Origin: RGIG8745 sp964554265
GTDB taxonomy: Bacteria > Bacteroidota > Bacteroidia > Bacteroidales > Bacteroidaceae
Reading direction: 5' to 3'
NCBI GenBank assembly: GCA_964554265.1
Contig: CAZKOB010000002.1
Coordinates: 1 to 64,000 of the forward strand
Length of the DNA stretch: 64,000 nucleotides
A model generated the notes under the pieces. It ran no database searches, had not been told where the DNA came from, and saw only the letters and a program-made list of their open reading frames with translations. Shown in pieces: positions 19,901 to 27,925 of the stretch; positions within the stretch are counted from its first letter, which is position 1; every line of letters starts with the position of its first letter. Position numbers and translations under genes: made by a program.

Positions 19901-21111
19901 ATACAACATATAATGTAAATCCTGAAGCTTACCTTTTTGCTTCGTCTGAGATAATGGCTACGGATGAGTTGGCGGAAAACTCCATTGCATACTATGCCAT
20001 CAACAATGCTCCGGACGGAGTGACAGACTGGCATGGATTGTATTTCACTTTGGAGAAGGAACAAGATGTTTTTCTCGGGTTTCAGATTAATCTGCTCAAC
20101 GGCAGCGCAACACAGGAATTTCGTGTCAAGACAGTGAAGCTCCTCTATTATGGAGAAATCAATGTGGGCAAATTGAAAGAACTTGTCGGACTTGTAGATA
20201 CCGAAGCGTCTGTTTTGAAGGTCAATGACAATACCGGATTTTACAGTAAGGAAGCGTATGACAAGTTCATCTCCGTTAGGAATGAGGCTGAGGCTGTGGC
20301 AGACGGTGCGGCACCGGAGGCAGTGTCTGAAATGTATGGCAGGCTCATGGAGGCCTTCAAGGATTTTAAGGACAATGGCAAAAACGTGGGTGGTGTGCCT
20401 GATGAGGCCGGGGCTGTGGACATTACGGTTGATAAACTTGTGGAGTCGGAAAAATTCTCTCGTGCTGAAGGTTGTGGTACTTATCGTTTCGGAACACCGA
20501 AATACTGGACCGTAGAAAACATACTTATCGACAAGGGTGTTGAAGGTATGAAGAACGGACTCGACAAATATCCGGGGCGTGATTGCCTGATGCTTGGTAT
20601 CTGGGGCGACCGTGATGCAAACCGGGATGGCGATATTTCCGATGCACGAGTATATCAGCGTATTCATCTCGATGAAGGACGATATTACTTCGGCGGAAAG
20701 TTTGATGCTCTTTTTCAACTTTTTGCAGGATATATATTTGTGTCAGAAGAGATTGTGCCGACAAGCGAGATAGAAACGAAGTCTATTGCCTACTACAACA
20801 TGATGGACGCTGCGATAGACCGCAATCACTATGGTGTTTATTTTACGATAATTGAGCCGACAGATGTCGTTGTAGGAATACAGGCTGATTTGAGTCAGGG
20901 GAATCAGGCGCAGGAAGTGCGTATAAGCAGTGTCATGCTGTTGAAGTATTCAGACGAGGCTGATGCCATTGAAGATGTGATAGTCGAAAAAGAAATGCAC
21001 TCTGAACCTGAGTTCTATTCTCTTCAAGGCATACGTCTTAAATCGGCTCCGGCCAAAGGACTTTATATCATGAGACAGAACGGCAAAGCTGTCATATTGA
21101 TGGCGCGCTGA
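16927..21111 (+). CDS. Secreted GH29 alpha-L-fucosidase with three C-terminal repeats
   Basis: 1394 aa. Signal peptide (1-24, cleavage near VHAQ), GH29 catalytic domain (about 35-470) with the substrate motif GQHHDNFDLWDS (134-145) and the likely nucleophile D281 in MLYFDD. Beyond the usual length are three related units of about 230 residues starting near 620, 888 and 1155, each opening (A/G)GGxP(N/D)...DxTxxxLxESxxFSR and joined by helical FIVAR-like linkers. The third unit is the most diverged. The protein ends in a short tail with SLQGIRLKSAPAKGLYI, like the C-terminal tails of secreted Prevotella proteins. It should remove fucose from glycans outside the cytoplasm. The repeats are probably carbohydrate- or surface-binding. 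Confidence 0.9.
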   Translation: MMQDLKKFLFTTAVALLVAESVHAQSDEPVKEGRFSPDWKSLSGWTCPEWFKDAKFGIWAHWGPQCQAEAGDWYARFMYYENSGAYNWHVEHFGEPETFGLKDLCNAWKAEKWNPEELVALYKSVGARYFFTLGQHHDNFDLWDSPYQEWNSVNIGPKRDIVKEWSDACKKNGLPLGVSMHGSHTWTWMEKSQDYDGNLTKEDGYKLNEDGTEKWWKGLDPQELYAQRHPHSTGWENSGTIHSQWDWGAGAALPSEDFKMKFQNRVLQCINDYQPSMLYFDDTVLPFYGCDDRIGLNILSHYYNWSAEANEGTPQVVVMGKILEDMHKQAMLWDVERGIPDRVQEEYWQTCTCIGDWHYNTSTYENNGYKSAQQVVDMLVDVVSKNGNMLLSVPIKGNGTIDEKEMAVLQGIKAWMDINGKSIYGTRPWKTFGEGPLAEASNPINSQGFNEGNNYTCNDVRFVQKNDTVFATIMRWPTGQKFTIESFAPTSKYYSGKVKSVELLGHGKVEYTLNVDGLTVVLPAVKPNGIAPVFAVTFDKDDTEVSLSEILELYEQRVADLLKLTSYNTGKVNRERVNDFATVVRDAKAYINNADEATQQNVLNTVNEAYDKLRKEGANEGGAPNKGYMADVTTEYLVESANFSRMDDKGTRFGTPAYWTVDNFNIPNGKDGVKNGLDNYPGHDCLMLGVWNDISNSAQGELANARIYRKVHLVPGRYYFGAAYNTTYGMSDKAYIFAADSLLDTDDIPDSSIACWQINKSKTNGEFTGLYFTLTEEQDIVLGFQANLLNGSTTQEFRVDNVILLDYGQMNYSALEDLIMTTEFVADDCKVNDNTGFFSKEAVGKLQEALEVAREVDTNSSYDEVETAYNQLNAAYEDFMLNGKNKGGAPNEVGCTDVTTDYLLESAGFSRADESVTTRFASPANWIVENFKIPNGSNGIKNGLDKYPGYDCLSLGVWNDRDDNQVGNLSNARLYRKVRLKAGRYYWGASYNTTYNVNPEAYLFASSEIMATDELAENSIAYYAINNAPDGVTDWHGLYFTLEKEQDVFLGFQINLLNGSATQEFRVKTVKLLYYGEINVGKLKELVGLVDTEASVLKVNDNTGFYSKEAYDKFISVRNEAEAVADGAAPEAVSEMYGRLMEAFKDFKDNGKNVGGVPDEAGAVDITVDKLVESEKFSRAEGCGTYRFGTPKYWTVENILIDKGVEGMKNGLDKYPGRDCLMLGIWGDRDANRDGDISDARVYQRIHLDEGRYYFGGKFDALFQLFAGYIFVSEEIVPTSEIETKSIAYYNMMDAAIDRNHYGVYFTIIEPTDVVVGIQADLSQGNQAQEVRISSVMLLKYSDEADAIEDVIVEKEMHSEPEFYSLQGIRLKSAPAKGLYIMRQNGKAVILMAR

Positions 21112-21163
21112 AAACGGTGACATCCGGCCATGCAAAATATCGGTTGCATGGCCGGATGTGTTT

Positions 21164-21945
21164 ATGAACAGTTCTTCTTTCTTTTTGACAATAACTCCAC
21201 CTGCCGCAAACGAAACTTTATTAACATAATTAAGATTCGTTTACATTCTGCCAATAGCCGAATTTGGGATGTTTTGTTGATAAATAATTGATAATCAGTA
21301 AAATGCTGTTTCAGCAAAACGATGCGGTTTCAGGTGCAAAAGGTATAGGTGGAAACAAAAATAGGATGTGTTGATAATCAGCAGGTTATAGAATTATTTA
21401 TCTAAAACCCTTGTTTTTCGTTGCCGGAATCCATCTTTGTTTTTCGTGGCATTGAAAAATCTGATTTAGACTTTTTAAGAAATTAATTTGTGCAACACCG
21501 GATTTCAGCCCGAAAAACGGACGTTCTCAACTTCGTTCACCTTGAAAATAAATTTCGTTCATCTTGAAAATGTTTTTAAAGTGCCTTTTAAACAAATTTT
21601 GTTCACCTTGAAAATTTATTTTCAGCGTACTCTTTTTTCAGGCAAAGCATAAGCAAATGTAAATTAATGTATCTTTTCAGGCAGTAAATTATATTATTTT
21701 TACATTTGAGATTCAAGGCCCGAAAACGGCCTTAGAATCGCGTAAATGGAACTTCGGTAAGGTTTGGGCGATTTTATGCGATTCTGCGAGGCTTGGATTT
21801 TAACATTTCAGATTGTCAAAAAAAAGCCCGGAATTTATGACAAGTTGATAGTATATGACGGTGGGGGAAATCAAGCTGATTGATGAAGACATCAGCCTTG
21901 TTGCAGTGTGATGGCCGGACTGATAAACGAGGTCTATATCTTGGC
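21164..21945 (+). repeat. R element copy R4 (internal segment inverted, variant right end)
   Basis: Begins about 50 bases after the fucosidase stop at the pyrimidine tract and has no P palindrome. The segment at about 21561-21610 is inverted relative to R1, as in R3. The right end differs from R1/R3: it shares with R5 a tail containing GTTGCAG and GGTCTATATCT instead of the GACGAAGTCAG end. It also supplies the -33 part of the next promoter. Confidence 0.85.
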
Positions 21946-21971
21946 AAATTCATTCTTTTTTAGTATTTTTG
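21941..21971 (+). promoter_or_regulatory. Promoter at the right end of R4
   Basis: TTG (21941-21943), 20 bases, TATTTTTG (21964-21971). It would drive the membrane-protein gene at 22082 with a leader of about 100 bases. Confidence 0.55.
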
Positions 21972-22081
21972 CGGAAACTGAATATTTTTGATAATTGTTC
22001 AATCTGTTGCAAATCATTTTGTTTTGTATTTGCTGCGGATTGAATACTGTATATTAATGTTGTGTGTAAAGCGAAAAAATT

Positions 22082-22825
22082 ATGGAAATGAAGAAAAAGG
22101 AATTGGTAAAAAGGTACATTGTGTATGTGTTGGGTGTATATGTGTTGGCAATGGGACTGGCGATGATTATCACCTCGACGCTCGGCACTTCTCCCATATC
22201 GAGTTGGGCTTATGTGATGAGTTGCAACACCCCTTTGTCCGTAGGCACCTATACATTTATCATCAACATGGCCATGATTGTGGGACAGTTTATGATTCTC
22301 CGGCATCATGGACTTCGGTGGCAAGTGGTGGATATCGGGCTGCAAATCCCCTTCTCGTTTATGTTCTCTGCCTTTATAGATTTTAATATATGGTGGATGC
22401 GGATGTCCGGAATAGCAACGCTGCATCCGTTTGGCGACTCTTCCGGGTGTGTCTATATTTATTGCTTCCTGTTGCTCCTTGTCGGATGTTTCGTGCAGAG
22501 TGTCGGCATCCTGCTTGAAGTCAAAGCCGGTGTGACCATGATGTCGGGCGAAGCGTTTGTGTATTATGTGTGCACTCGTTGGAGCAGGGAGTTCGGGAAA
22601 GTGAAAGTTCTGTTCGATGTCTTTTTGGTACTTCTTGCAGTCATTTGTTCGGTTGGCTTCTCATTGGCGGATAACGATGGGGCGGTAAGCGTGAGCAGTA
22701 TCGTTGGCGGACTTTTGGGTGCTGTTCGCGAAGGAACTGTCATTGCCGCACTTTCGGTAGGGCAGATTGTACGTCTGCTTTCCAGAAAGTCGAGTTGGAT
22801 AGACAAACTGTGCATGAGTGACTGA
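22082..22825 (+). CDS. YczE/YitT-like integral membrane protein (DUF6198 type)
   Basis: 247 aa with five to six predicted membrane segments and the family pattern near the start: GLAMIITSTLGTSPISSWAYVMS. Members are membrane proteins of unknown transport or regulatory role. It stands alone, convergent with the lysO genes and sharing a terminator with them. Function not known. Confidence 0.8.
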   Translation: MEMKKKELVKRYIVYVLGVYVLAMGLAMIITSTLGTSPISSWAYVMSCNTPLSVGTYTFIINMAMIVGQFMILRHHGLRWQVVDIGLQIPFSFMFSAFIDFNIWWMRMSGIATLHPFGDSSGCVYIYCFLLLLVGCFVQSVGILLEVKAGVTMMSGEAFVYYVCTRWSREFGKVKVLFDVFLVLLAVICSVGFSLADNDGAVSVSSIVGGLLGAVREGTVIAALSVGQIVRLLSRKSSWIDKLCMSD

Positions 22826-22848
22826 AGTGTCCTTCTTCATACAGAAAA

Positions 22849-22901
22849 ACAGCAAGATGCCGGTGCGGATAAAGGGAGTCTCTGCACCGGCATCTTGCTG
22901 T
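22849..22901. terminator. Bidirectional terminator between the membrane-protein gene and lysO
   Basis: Perfect 18-bp inverted repeat (22849-22866 with 22884-22901, 17-base loop) between two convergent genes. The flanks contain AAAA on the left arm side, so it can serve the minus strand; the plus-strand T run is poor. Confidence 0.75.
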
Positions 22902-22911
22902 ATGTGTGCTG

Positions 22912-23541
22912 TTATTGGCAGAATAGGCTGATCAACAGCGGAACGCTTATCTCCAGTATGAATCCGTGGAATATGGCGGCAGGCAGCAGCGACTGGCTGT
23001 CTGCTTTTGAAGAAAGAATCAAAGGCAGGCAGACGTCCATTGAACTGATTCCTGCGATAGAGATGGCGGCATTTCCGTTTCCTTTGCGTGTTATGGTTGG
23101 GCAGAACAAGAGGGCGAAGACCTCGCGCATGACATTGGCGAGCAGGGCAATCGTAGCTATTGGGGTTGCCTGTCCTATGCCGACAGTAGCCGATTTCATA
23201 TCCAGAATCAAGACGGATGAAAGCGAATAGTATCCGAAACCACTGCCTACGGCCAGAATGTCTGCCAGCTTCTCCTCCTTGAATATCAGCGAGGCGAGTG
23301 CTGAAAAGGCCAGTGTGCCTACTATGGTGAAGAACGGAAGCAGGAGCATGGACCAGTGTAATGAATGAAGAAGGGTGGAAAGGTCGCGCCGTGCTCCCAG
23401 TCCTATGCCCACTTGCACCATGAGCAAGGAGAGCCCTATTGTCGGGAGAGAGGGAAGAAGCAGTATTTCCGGTACAATGTCCGATACTCCGAAGCAGATG
23501 CCGCCGAAGAAAAAGGACAAGGTGATAAGTGAGTTCTTCAT
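22912..23541 (-). CDS. lysO: LysO-family exporter, C-terminal subunit
   Basis: 209 aa, about six hydrophobic segments, matching the C-terminal part of LysO/YbjE (lysine exporter, DUF340), with GSGFGYYSLSS and the closing GISSMDVCLPLI. It starts with an ATG at 23541 that overlaps the stop of the upstream small subunit by four bases (ATGA), so the two are translationally coupled. LysO exports lysine and toxic lysine analogues in E. coli, where it is one polypeptide; in Bacteroidales the two-gene form is common, so this is not a frameshift. Confidence 0.85.
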   Translation of the reverse strand: MKNSLITLSFFFGGICFGVSDIVPEILLLPSLPTIGLSLLMVQVGIGLGARRDLSTLLHSLHWSMLLLPFFTIVGTLAFSALASLIFKEEKLADILAVGSGFGYYSLSSVLILDMKSATVGIGQATPIATIALLANVMREVFALLFCPTITRKGNGNAAISIAGISSMDVCLPLILSSKADSQSLLPAAIFHGFILEISVPLLISLFCQ

Positions 23542-23822
23542 TTTTCGCCTCCCTTCTTTTGGGACGACAAGTGCTTGAATAGAATGACAGCGGCAAAACT
23601 TCCTATTATGCCCAAGATGGAGATGATGAATGCCTCGATGCCGAAGCTTGCCAGATTCTCTATGATAGAGTGATTGCTCCCTATGGATACTCCGAAAATG
23701 AAGAGCAGCAGGAAGATTGTGTAGCGTGTGCTCTTTTCTATGTGGTGGCTTATTGTAGGGATACGACGCAACAAGCATCCTATTCCTATGCCTGTAAGCA
23801 ATAAAAATAATATGCGGAACAT
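23538..23822 (-). CDS. LysO-family exporter, N-terminal subunit
   Basis: 94 aa with three hydrophobic segments, matching the N-terminal part of LysO. The motif LFIFGVSIGSN is typical. It overlaps the C-terminal subunit gene by four bases. A promoter about 400 bases upstream implies a long structured leader. Confidence 0.82.
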   Translation of the reverse strand: MFRILFLLLTGIGIGCLLRRIPTISHHIEKSTRYTIFLLLFIFGVSIGSNHSIIENLASFGIEAFIISILGIIGSFAAVILFKHLSSQKKGGEK

Positions 23823-24222
23823 GAAAAGTGGTTGTTTTTCTGATAAGATAAAAGTCCTTTTGTTTTTACGAATGCTTGACTTTCTGTGCCGGCTGAGAAT
23901 CCCTGCTTCGGTTGCCCTCCGTCCGGCAGTGTATGATGGAAAATACCATCAGAACGTTTCTTTGGATGTCTGTGGAAGGGGCAATCTGTAGCGGCAGGTA
24001 AAATAGTGCCACACATGAGATCTGTCTTCCGATGTGTTCGTTCGGAGACATTTATACCTTTCAGTCTTCACGAAAGGATTGGAACGAACAAGGGTGTCCA
24101 CTTAGATGAAGCCGCTGAACCAATGGACATGCATCAGGCAGCAAACATGCTTTCCTGCATATTTGCTGCTGAATATAGTATGTGCCGTCCGTGTTAGCAT
24201 AATGATGATAGTCTGATTGGTG
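23823..24222 (-). other. 400-base leader of the lysO genes with several hairpins
   Basis: From the predicted transcription start near 24222 to the first lysO codon there is no convincing gene but several inverted repeats: GCAGCAAA/TTTGCTGC (24137-24144 with 24161-24168), TGATGG/CCATCA (23934-23939 with 23946-23951) and TGCCGG/CCGGCA (23887-23892 with 23923-23928). It could be a riboswitch or other sensing leader; the lysine riboswitch core was not found. A 61-codon frame at 23866-24051 has no recognisable content. Confidence 0.4.
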
Positions 24223-24228
24223 TATAGG

Positions 24229-24257
24229 CAAAGTTAGGGCTTTTTTTTCAAGTTCAA
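24229..24257 (-). promoter_or_regulatory. Promoter of the lysO leader
   Basis: On the minus strand TTG (24257-24255), 18 bases, TAACTTTG (24236-24229), a good Bacteroidetes promoter. Confidence 0.6.
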
Positions 24258-24300
24258 AAATTGTATCTCAAACAAATGTGGGGATAATTTTTCCTACAAC

Positions 24301-24351
24301 AAAAGGCACGACAGACAGTCCCGTCAAGAAAGAACTGTCGCCGTGCCTTTT
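24301..24351. terminator. Terminator downstream of the outer-membrane barrel gene
   Basis: Two-part stem: AAAAGGCACG with CGTGCCTTTT (24301-24310 with 24342-24351) enclosing GACAGT/ACTGTC. It ends in T4 on either strand and lies 67 bases past the stop of the minus-strand barrel protein. Confidence 0.8.
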
Positions 24352-24418
24352 GTTTGCGGCTTTTCGCCGCGTCTATAAAAATTAACGGTATTAGCCTTAT
24401 GAATTGTGAAAGAATCGA

Positions 24419-25030
24419 TTAGAACAGATAAGCAACAGAAATCTGGTGAGTGTTGTTCTTCACATCTCCTCCGATGATTTTGCCTGCAACACTGATACTC
24501 TCTGTCAATGCACTATCCATTTCTCCTGTTTTGCCGATGGCGATATTGTAATTATAGCCAATTTGGAGATGCCCGAGAAGCTTGACACCGGCACCTACGT
24601 TCCAGCTGAATTCTGAAGATTTGAGCGAATAAGACTGGTTAAATATATGTTTGCCTCCGATATTGTAGGAGAACTGCGGACCTGTTGCCACGTAGATTCC
24701 TGCAATGCTGCCGAGGCCGATTGAATATTTCACATTGATAGGTATGTCTATGTATTGCAGTGTTTCAGACTGGCCTTCAACTTCTATTCCCTTGTTGTCA
24801 TAGAGCAGAGACACATCAGCGCCCAATCCGATGATTGGAACTGTAAATTCTGCTGTCGGACCTACGAAGAAACCTGTGCGGCTGTCGATTGCATTTTTTG
24901 CTATGTCCTTGTCGAAACTGACTTTCGAAACATTCAGACCAGCCTTGAGTCCGAATTTGAACTGTGCGTTTGCCGGAGTTGCCATTACCATAGCTACTGC
25001 AAACATGATGATGCCAAATAATTTTCTCAT
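24419..25030 (-). CDS. Outer membrane beta-barrel protein (PorT-like fold)
   Basis: 203 aa from the ATG at 25030. Signal peptide (1-22, ANAQ), then alternating strands typical of the small Bacteroidetes outer-membrane barrel domain, opening FKFGLKAGLNVS and ending in an aromatic residue (SVAYLF) as barrel proteins do for BAM recognition. Probable eight-strand barrel of unknown task; single-gene unit with its own promoter and terminator. Confidence 0.88.
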   Translation of the reverse strand: MRKLFGIIMFAVAMVMATPANAQFKFGLKAGLNVSKVSFDKDIAKNAIDSRTGFFVGPTAEFTVPIIGLGADVSLLYDNKGIEVEGQSETLQYIDIPINVKYSIGLGSIAGIYVATGPQFSYNIGGKHIFNQSYSLKSSEFSWNVGAGVKLLGHLQIGYNYNIAIGKTGEMDSALTESISVAGKIIGGDVKNNTHQISVAYLF

Positions 25031-25059
25031 TTTTTTCTGTAATTTGTTAAATGATTTGG

Positions 25060-25090
25060 CAAATATATATATTTGTTGGAGACTGGACAA
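25060..25090 (-). promoter_or_regulatory. Promoter of the outer-membrane barrel gene
   Basis: On the minus strand TTG (25090-25088), 20 bases, TATATTTG (25067-25060). Start near 25052, about 22 bases before the ATG, which supports the start at 25030 and excludes a longer frame reaching 25090. Confidence 0.7.
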
Positions 25091-25335
25091 AATTTGTCTT
25101 AAAAAAACTGTTTTTTGTTTATATATTACGCGAGTTCAGTTTAAATTTCCGGTTAAAAAAGGTTCCGGTTGCCCTTGCATTCTTCAATATGTATCTGCCG
25201 TGCCTCCGGCTTGTTGCTGAAAAGGGAATACGCCGTAAGTGTGGTGTAGATGTTCGCAAGGATGTTTGCAGTTGTTTTTTGCCGGTGGGGTTATAGATGA
25301 CTCTTGTGATGCTTATGGTTGTAAGTGGTTGTATT

Positions 25336-25523
25336 CACAGACTCCTCCGTCGCTTCGCGCCACCTCCCCTAACTTAGGGGAGGAGCCTGGTTACTCAGTG
25401 GGTGTAAATGCTATCATGTTATCAACCAGCAAGTTGGCTTACAGTTGGCTTTTCAGCGAGCAAGGTAACTAAGCTCCTCCCCTAAGTTAGGGGAGGTGGC
25501 GCGAAGCGACGGAGGAGTCTGTG
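25336..25523. repeat. Palindromic P element, copy P5
   Basis: Perfect 51-bp inverted repeats (25336-25386 with 25473-25523) that begin CACAGACTCCTCCGTCGC and contain CTCCCCTAACTTAGGGGAG, itself a palindrome. The 86-base interior matches the interior of P9 in reverse orientation. No transposase frame fits, so it resembles a MITE. It adjoins the left module of R5. Confidence 0.9.
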
Positions 25524-26325
25524 AAGACAACAGCAAAAACAGCTGACTTTCTTATAGACTTTTCTTCTTTCTTTTTGACACTAACTCCACCTGTCGCAGA
25601 CGGAACTTTATTAACATATTTAAGGTTCATTTACATTCAGCCAATAGCCGAAATTCCGAAGTTTTATTGATAAATGATTGATAATCAATAAAATACTATT
25701 TTAGCAAGATGATGCAGTTTTAGGTGCAAGAAGCACAGGTTGTAACAAAATAGGATATATTGATAATCAGCGAGTTATGAAATTTCTTACCCAAGATTCT
25801 TGTTTTTCGCCGCCAAAATCCATCTTTGTTTTTCGTGGCATTGAAAAATACGATTTAATCTTTTTAAGAAATAAATTTGCACAACACCTGATTTCAGCCC
25901 GAAAAACGGACGTTTTCAAACTCGTTCACCCTGAAAATAAATTTTGTGCGCCTTGAAAAATTTTTTACAAGGCACTTTAAAACTATTTTCAAGGTGAATG
26001 AAATTTATTTCCAGCGTACTCTTTTTACGGGCGATTCACGCACAAATGTGAATAAATGTATCTTTTCAAAACAAAAATTACATTATTTTTACATTCTCGG
26101 TTCAAGGCCCGAAAACGGCCTCAGAATCGCGCAAATGGAACTTTGGTAAGGTTTGGCCGATTTTATGCGATTCTACGGAGCCTTGAATTTTAACATTTCA
26201 AATTGTCAAAAAAAACTTGAATTTTATGACAAACAGACGGTGTGACGGTGGGGATGACCAAGCCGGTTTATGAGGATGTCTGCCCTGTTGCAGCCTGACA
26301 GTCGGACTGACAAATAAGGTCTATA
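25524..26325 (+). repeat. R element copy R5 (variant right end as in R4)
   Basis: Complete left and right modules directly after P5, ending in the GTTGCAG / GGTCTATATCT tail shared with R4. The internal segment is in the R1 orientation, with AAGGCACTTTAAAA. It fills the gap between the divergent barrel and mraZ genes and stops about 50 bases before the MraZ operator. Confidence 0.87.
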
Positions 26326-26378
26326 TCTGCACTGATTCGTCGCTTAAAACCGAACTTGCGTATATTTTGCAAAAATAA

Positions 26379-26410
26379 TTGTGGCAAAATGTGGGGAAAT
26401 GTGGGGAATT
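26379..26410 (+). promoter_or_regulatory. MraZ operator
   Basis: Three direct repeats in exact 10-base steps: GTGGC (26381-26385), GTGGG (26391-26395) and GTGGG (26401-26405), each followed by an A-rich half. This is the known MraZ box pattern (TGGGN with 5-base spacers), by which MraZ binds its own promoter. It ends 4 bases before the -7 box, so bound MraZ would cover the -33 region. Confidence 0.8.
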
Positions 26411-26413
26411 GCA

Positions 26414-26421
26414 TATATTTG
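26414..26421 (+). promoter_or_regulatory. -7 box of the dcw cluster promoter
   Basis: TATATTTG 50 bases before mraZ. A TTG at the ideal upstream distance is absent, as expected for a promoter whose upstream part is an operator. Confidence 0.55.
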
Positions 26422-26470
26422 CATTTTATAGCGCGCGTGTGCGTGCAAAAGAGTTTAGAGTAAGAATTGT

Positions 26471-26920
26471 ATGCGTTTTATAGGAGATTATCCGGCTAAG
26501 GCAGATGTCAAGGGAAGGGTGTTCCTTCCGGTCGCATTTCGTAAAGTTCTGGAGGCAGAAGATGAACAGAAACTCATCCTGCGTACAGATCTTTTTCAGA
26601 AATGTCTTGTACTTTATCCGGAAAGTCTCTGGAATATGATGCTGGACACTTTGCGTCAACGGCTTAACCGTTGGAACGGAGAACATCAGAATCTCATGCG
26701 TCGCTTTGTGGCAGAGGCAGAAGTGGTGGAGCTTGACGGAGGCGGACGTTTCCTCATATCGAAGCGTAAGCAGACGTATGCCGGCATAAAGCAGAATGTG
26801 AGGTTTCTTGCTGTCGACGACCATATCGAGGTGTGGGATGCAGAAGCCTGCGAAGCCCTGCTCGGTTCGGAGAATGGCATCGCGGATGAACTTCAGGCGG
26901 TTATGGCCGATATATTTTGA
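26471..26920 (+). CDS. mraZ: Division and cell-wall cluster regulator MraZ
   Basis: 149 aa, two SpoVT/AbrB-like halves. It starts MRFIGDYPAKADVKGRVFLP, with the DNA-binding DxKGRVFLP pattern, and the second half carries ELDGGGRFLISKR. Ring-forming regulator that represses its own promoter. First gene of the dcw cluster; the operator is directly upstream. It ends 53 bases before rsmH. Confidence 0.95.
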   Translation: MRFIGDYPAKADVKGRVFLPVAFRKVLEAEDEQKLILRTDLFQKCLVLYPESLWNMMLDTLRQRLNRWNGEHQNLMRRFVAEAEVVELDGGGRFLISKRKQTYAGIKQNVRFLAVDDHIEVWDAEACEALLGSENGIADELQAVMADIF

Positions 26921-26973
26921 GGAAAAAGGAAAAGTGTCGTTTTTTTGACACGACAAGGCTAACGAATGAAATA

Positions 26974-27894
26974 ATGGAAGAAAATCAGATTACAACATAT
27001 CATGTCCCCGTATTGCTTGGGGAGAGTGTGGATGGCATGAACATCGGTCGTGGCGGTGTCTTTGTCGATGTCACGTATGGCGGCGGTGGCCATAGCCGTG
27101 AGATTCTGCGTCGTGCAGATGCCAATGCGCATCTCTACGGTTTCGACCAGGACGAGGATGCAGAAAGGAATGCTGTGAGAGACGACAGCCGTTTCACTTT
27201 CGTCAGGAGCAATTTCAGGTATCTGAAAAACTTTCTGCGTTACTATGGGGTGGAAGCCGTGGATGCTGTGCTTGCAGACCTCGGAGTGTCATCCCATCAT
27301 TTCGATGATTCGGAGCGTGGCTTCTCATTCCGTTTTGACGCGGCCCTTGACATGCGGATGAACAGGCGGTCCGGGATGACCGCGGCAGATGTATTGAACG
27401 GGTATGACGAAAACCGTCTTGCCGATGTCTTTTATCTTTACGGCGAATTGAAGAACAGCCGTAAGCTTGCGGCGGCTGTGGCCAAGGCGAGAACGGAAAA
27501 AGCGATATTGACGACTGGCGATTTTCTTACGGTCATCAAACCTTTTTTTGGCAGAGAACGTGAGAAGAAGGACCTTGCGAAGGTTTTTCAGGCTTTGCGT
27601 ATAGAAGTGAACCATGAGATGGACGCGTTGAAGGAGATGCTTGCCGGAGCGGTGGAGATGCTCAAGCCGGGCGGACGTCTGGTGGTGATTACTTACCATT
27701 CGCTTGAAGACCGCATCGTGAAAAACCTGATGAAGACCGGCAATTGCGACGGACATGTGGAGAAGGACTTCTATGGGCGGTGTGATTTTCCGCTCCGTCT
27801 TCTGAACAACAAGGTGATTACACCCGGTGCAGACGAACAGGAGCGCAATCCGAGGTCGAGGAGTGCGAAACTGAGGATAGCGGAGAAATTGTGA
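26974..27894 (+). CDS. rsmH: 16S rRNA (cytosine-1402-N4)-methyltransferase
   Basis: 306 aa from the ATG at 26974, where the protein begins EENQITTYHVPVLLGESV as RsmH (MraW) does. SAM-binding motif VDVTYGGGGHSREIL; conserved LADLGVSSHHFDDSERGFSF; C-terminal GGRLVVITYHSLEDRIVK. It methylates C1402 of 16S rRNA in the ribosomal P site. Second gene of the cluster as in nearly all bacteria. Confidence 0.96.
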   Translation: MEENQITTYHVPVLLGESVDGMNIGRGGVFVDVTYGGGGHSREILRRADANAHLYGFDQDEDAERNAVRDDSRFTFVRSNFRYLKNFLRYYGVEAVDAVLADLGVSSHHFDDSERGFSFRFDAALDMRMNRRSGMTAADVLNGYDENRLADVFYLYGELKNSRKLAAAVAKARTEKAILTTGDFLTVIKPFFGREREKKDLAKVFQALRIEVNHEMDALKEMLAGAVEMLKPGGRLVVITYHSLEDRIVKNLMKTGNCDGHVEKDFYGRCDFPLRLLNNKVITPGADEQERNPRSRSAKLRIAEKL

Positions 27895-27925
27895 AACAAG
27901 TGTATGGCAAGAAAAACTGTTGGAT

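Noticed and set aside
22912..23822. Frameshifted single lysO gene
   Set aside because: The two frames overlap by ATGA and each has proper ends; the two-gene form is common in Bacteroidales.
23866..24051. 61-codon leader frame before lysO
   Set aside because: No enrichment for lysine or other relevant codons and no recognisable motif.
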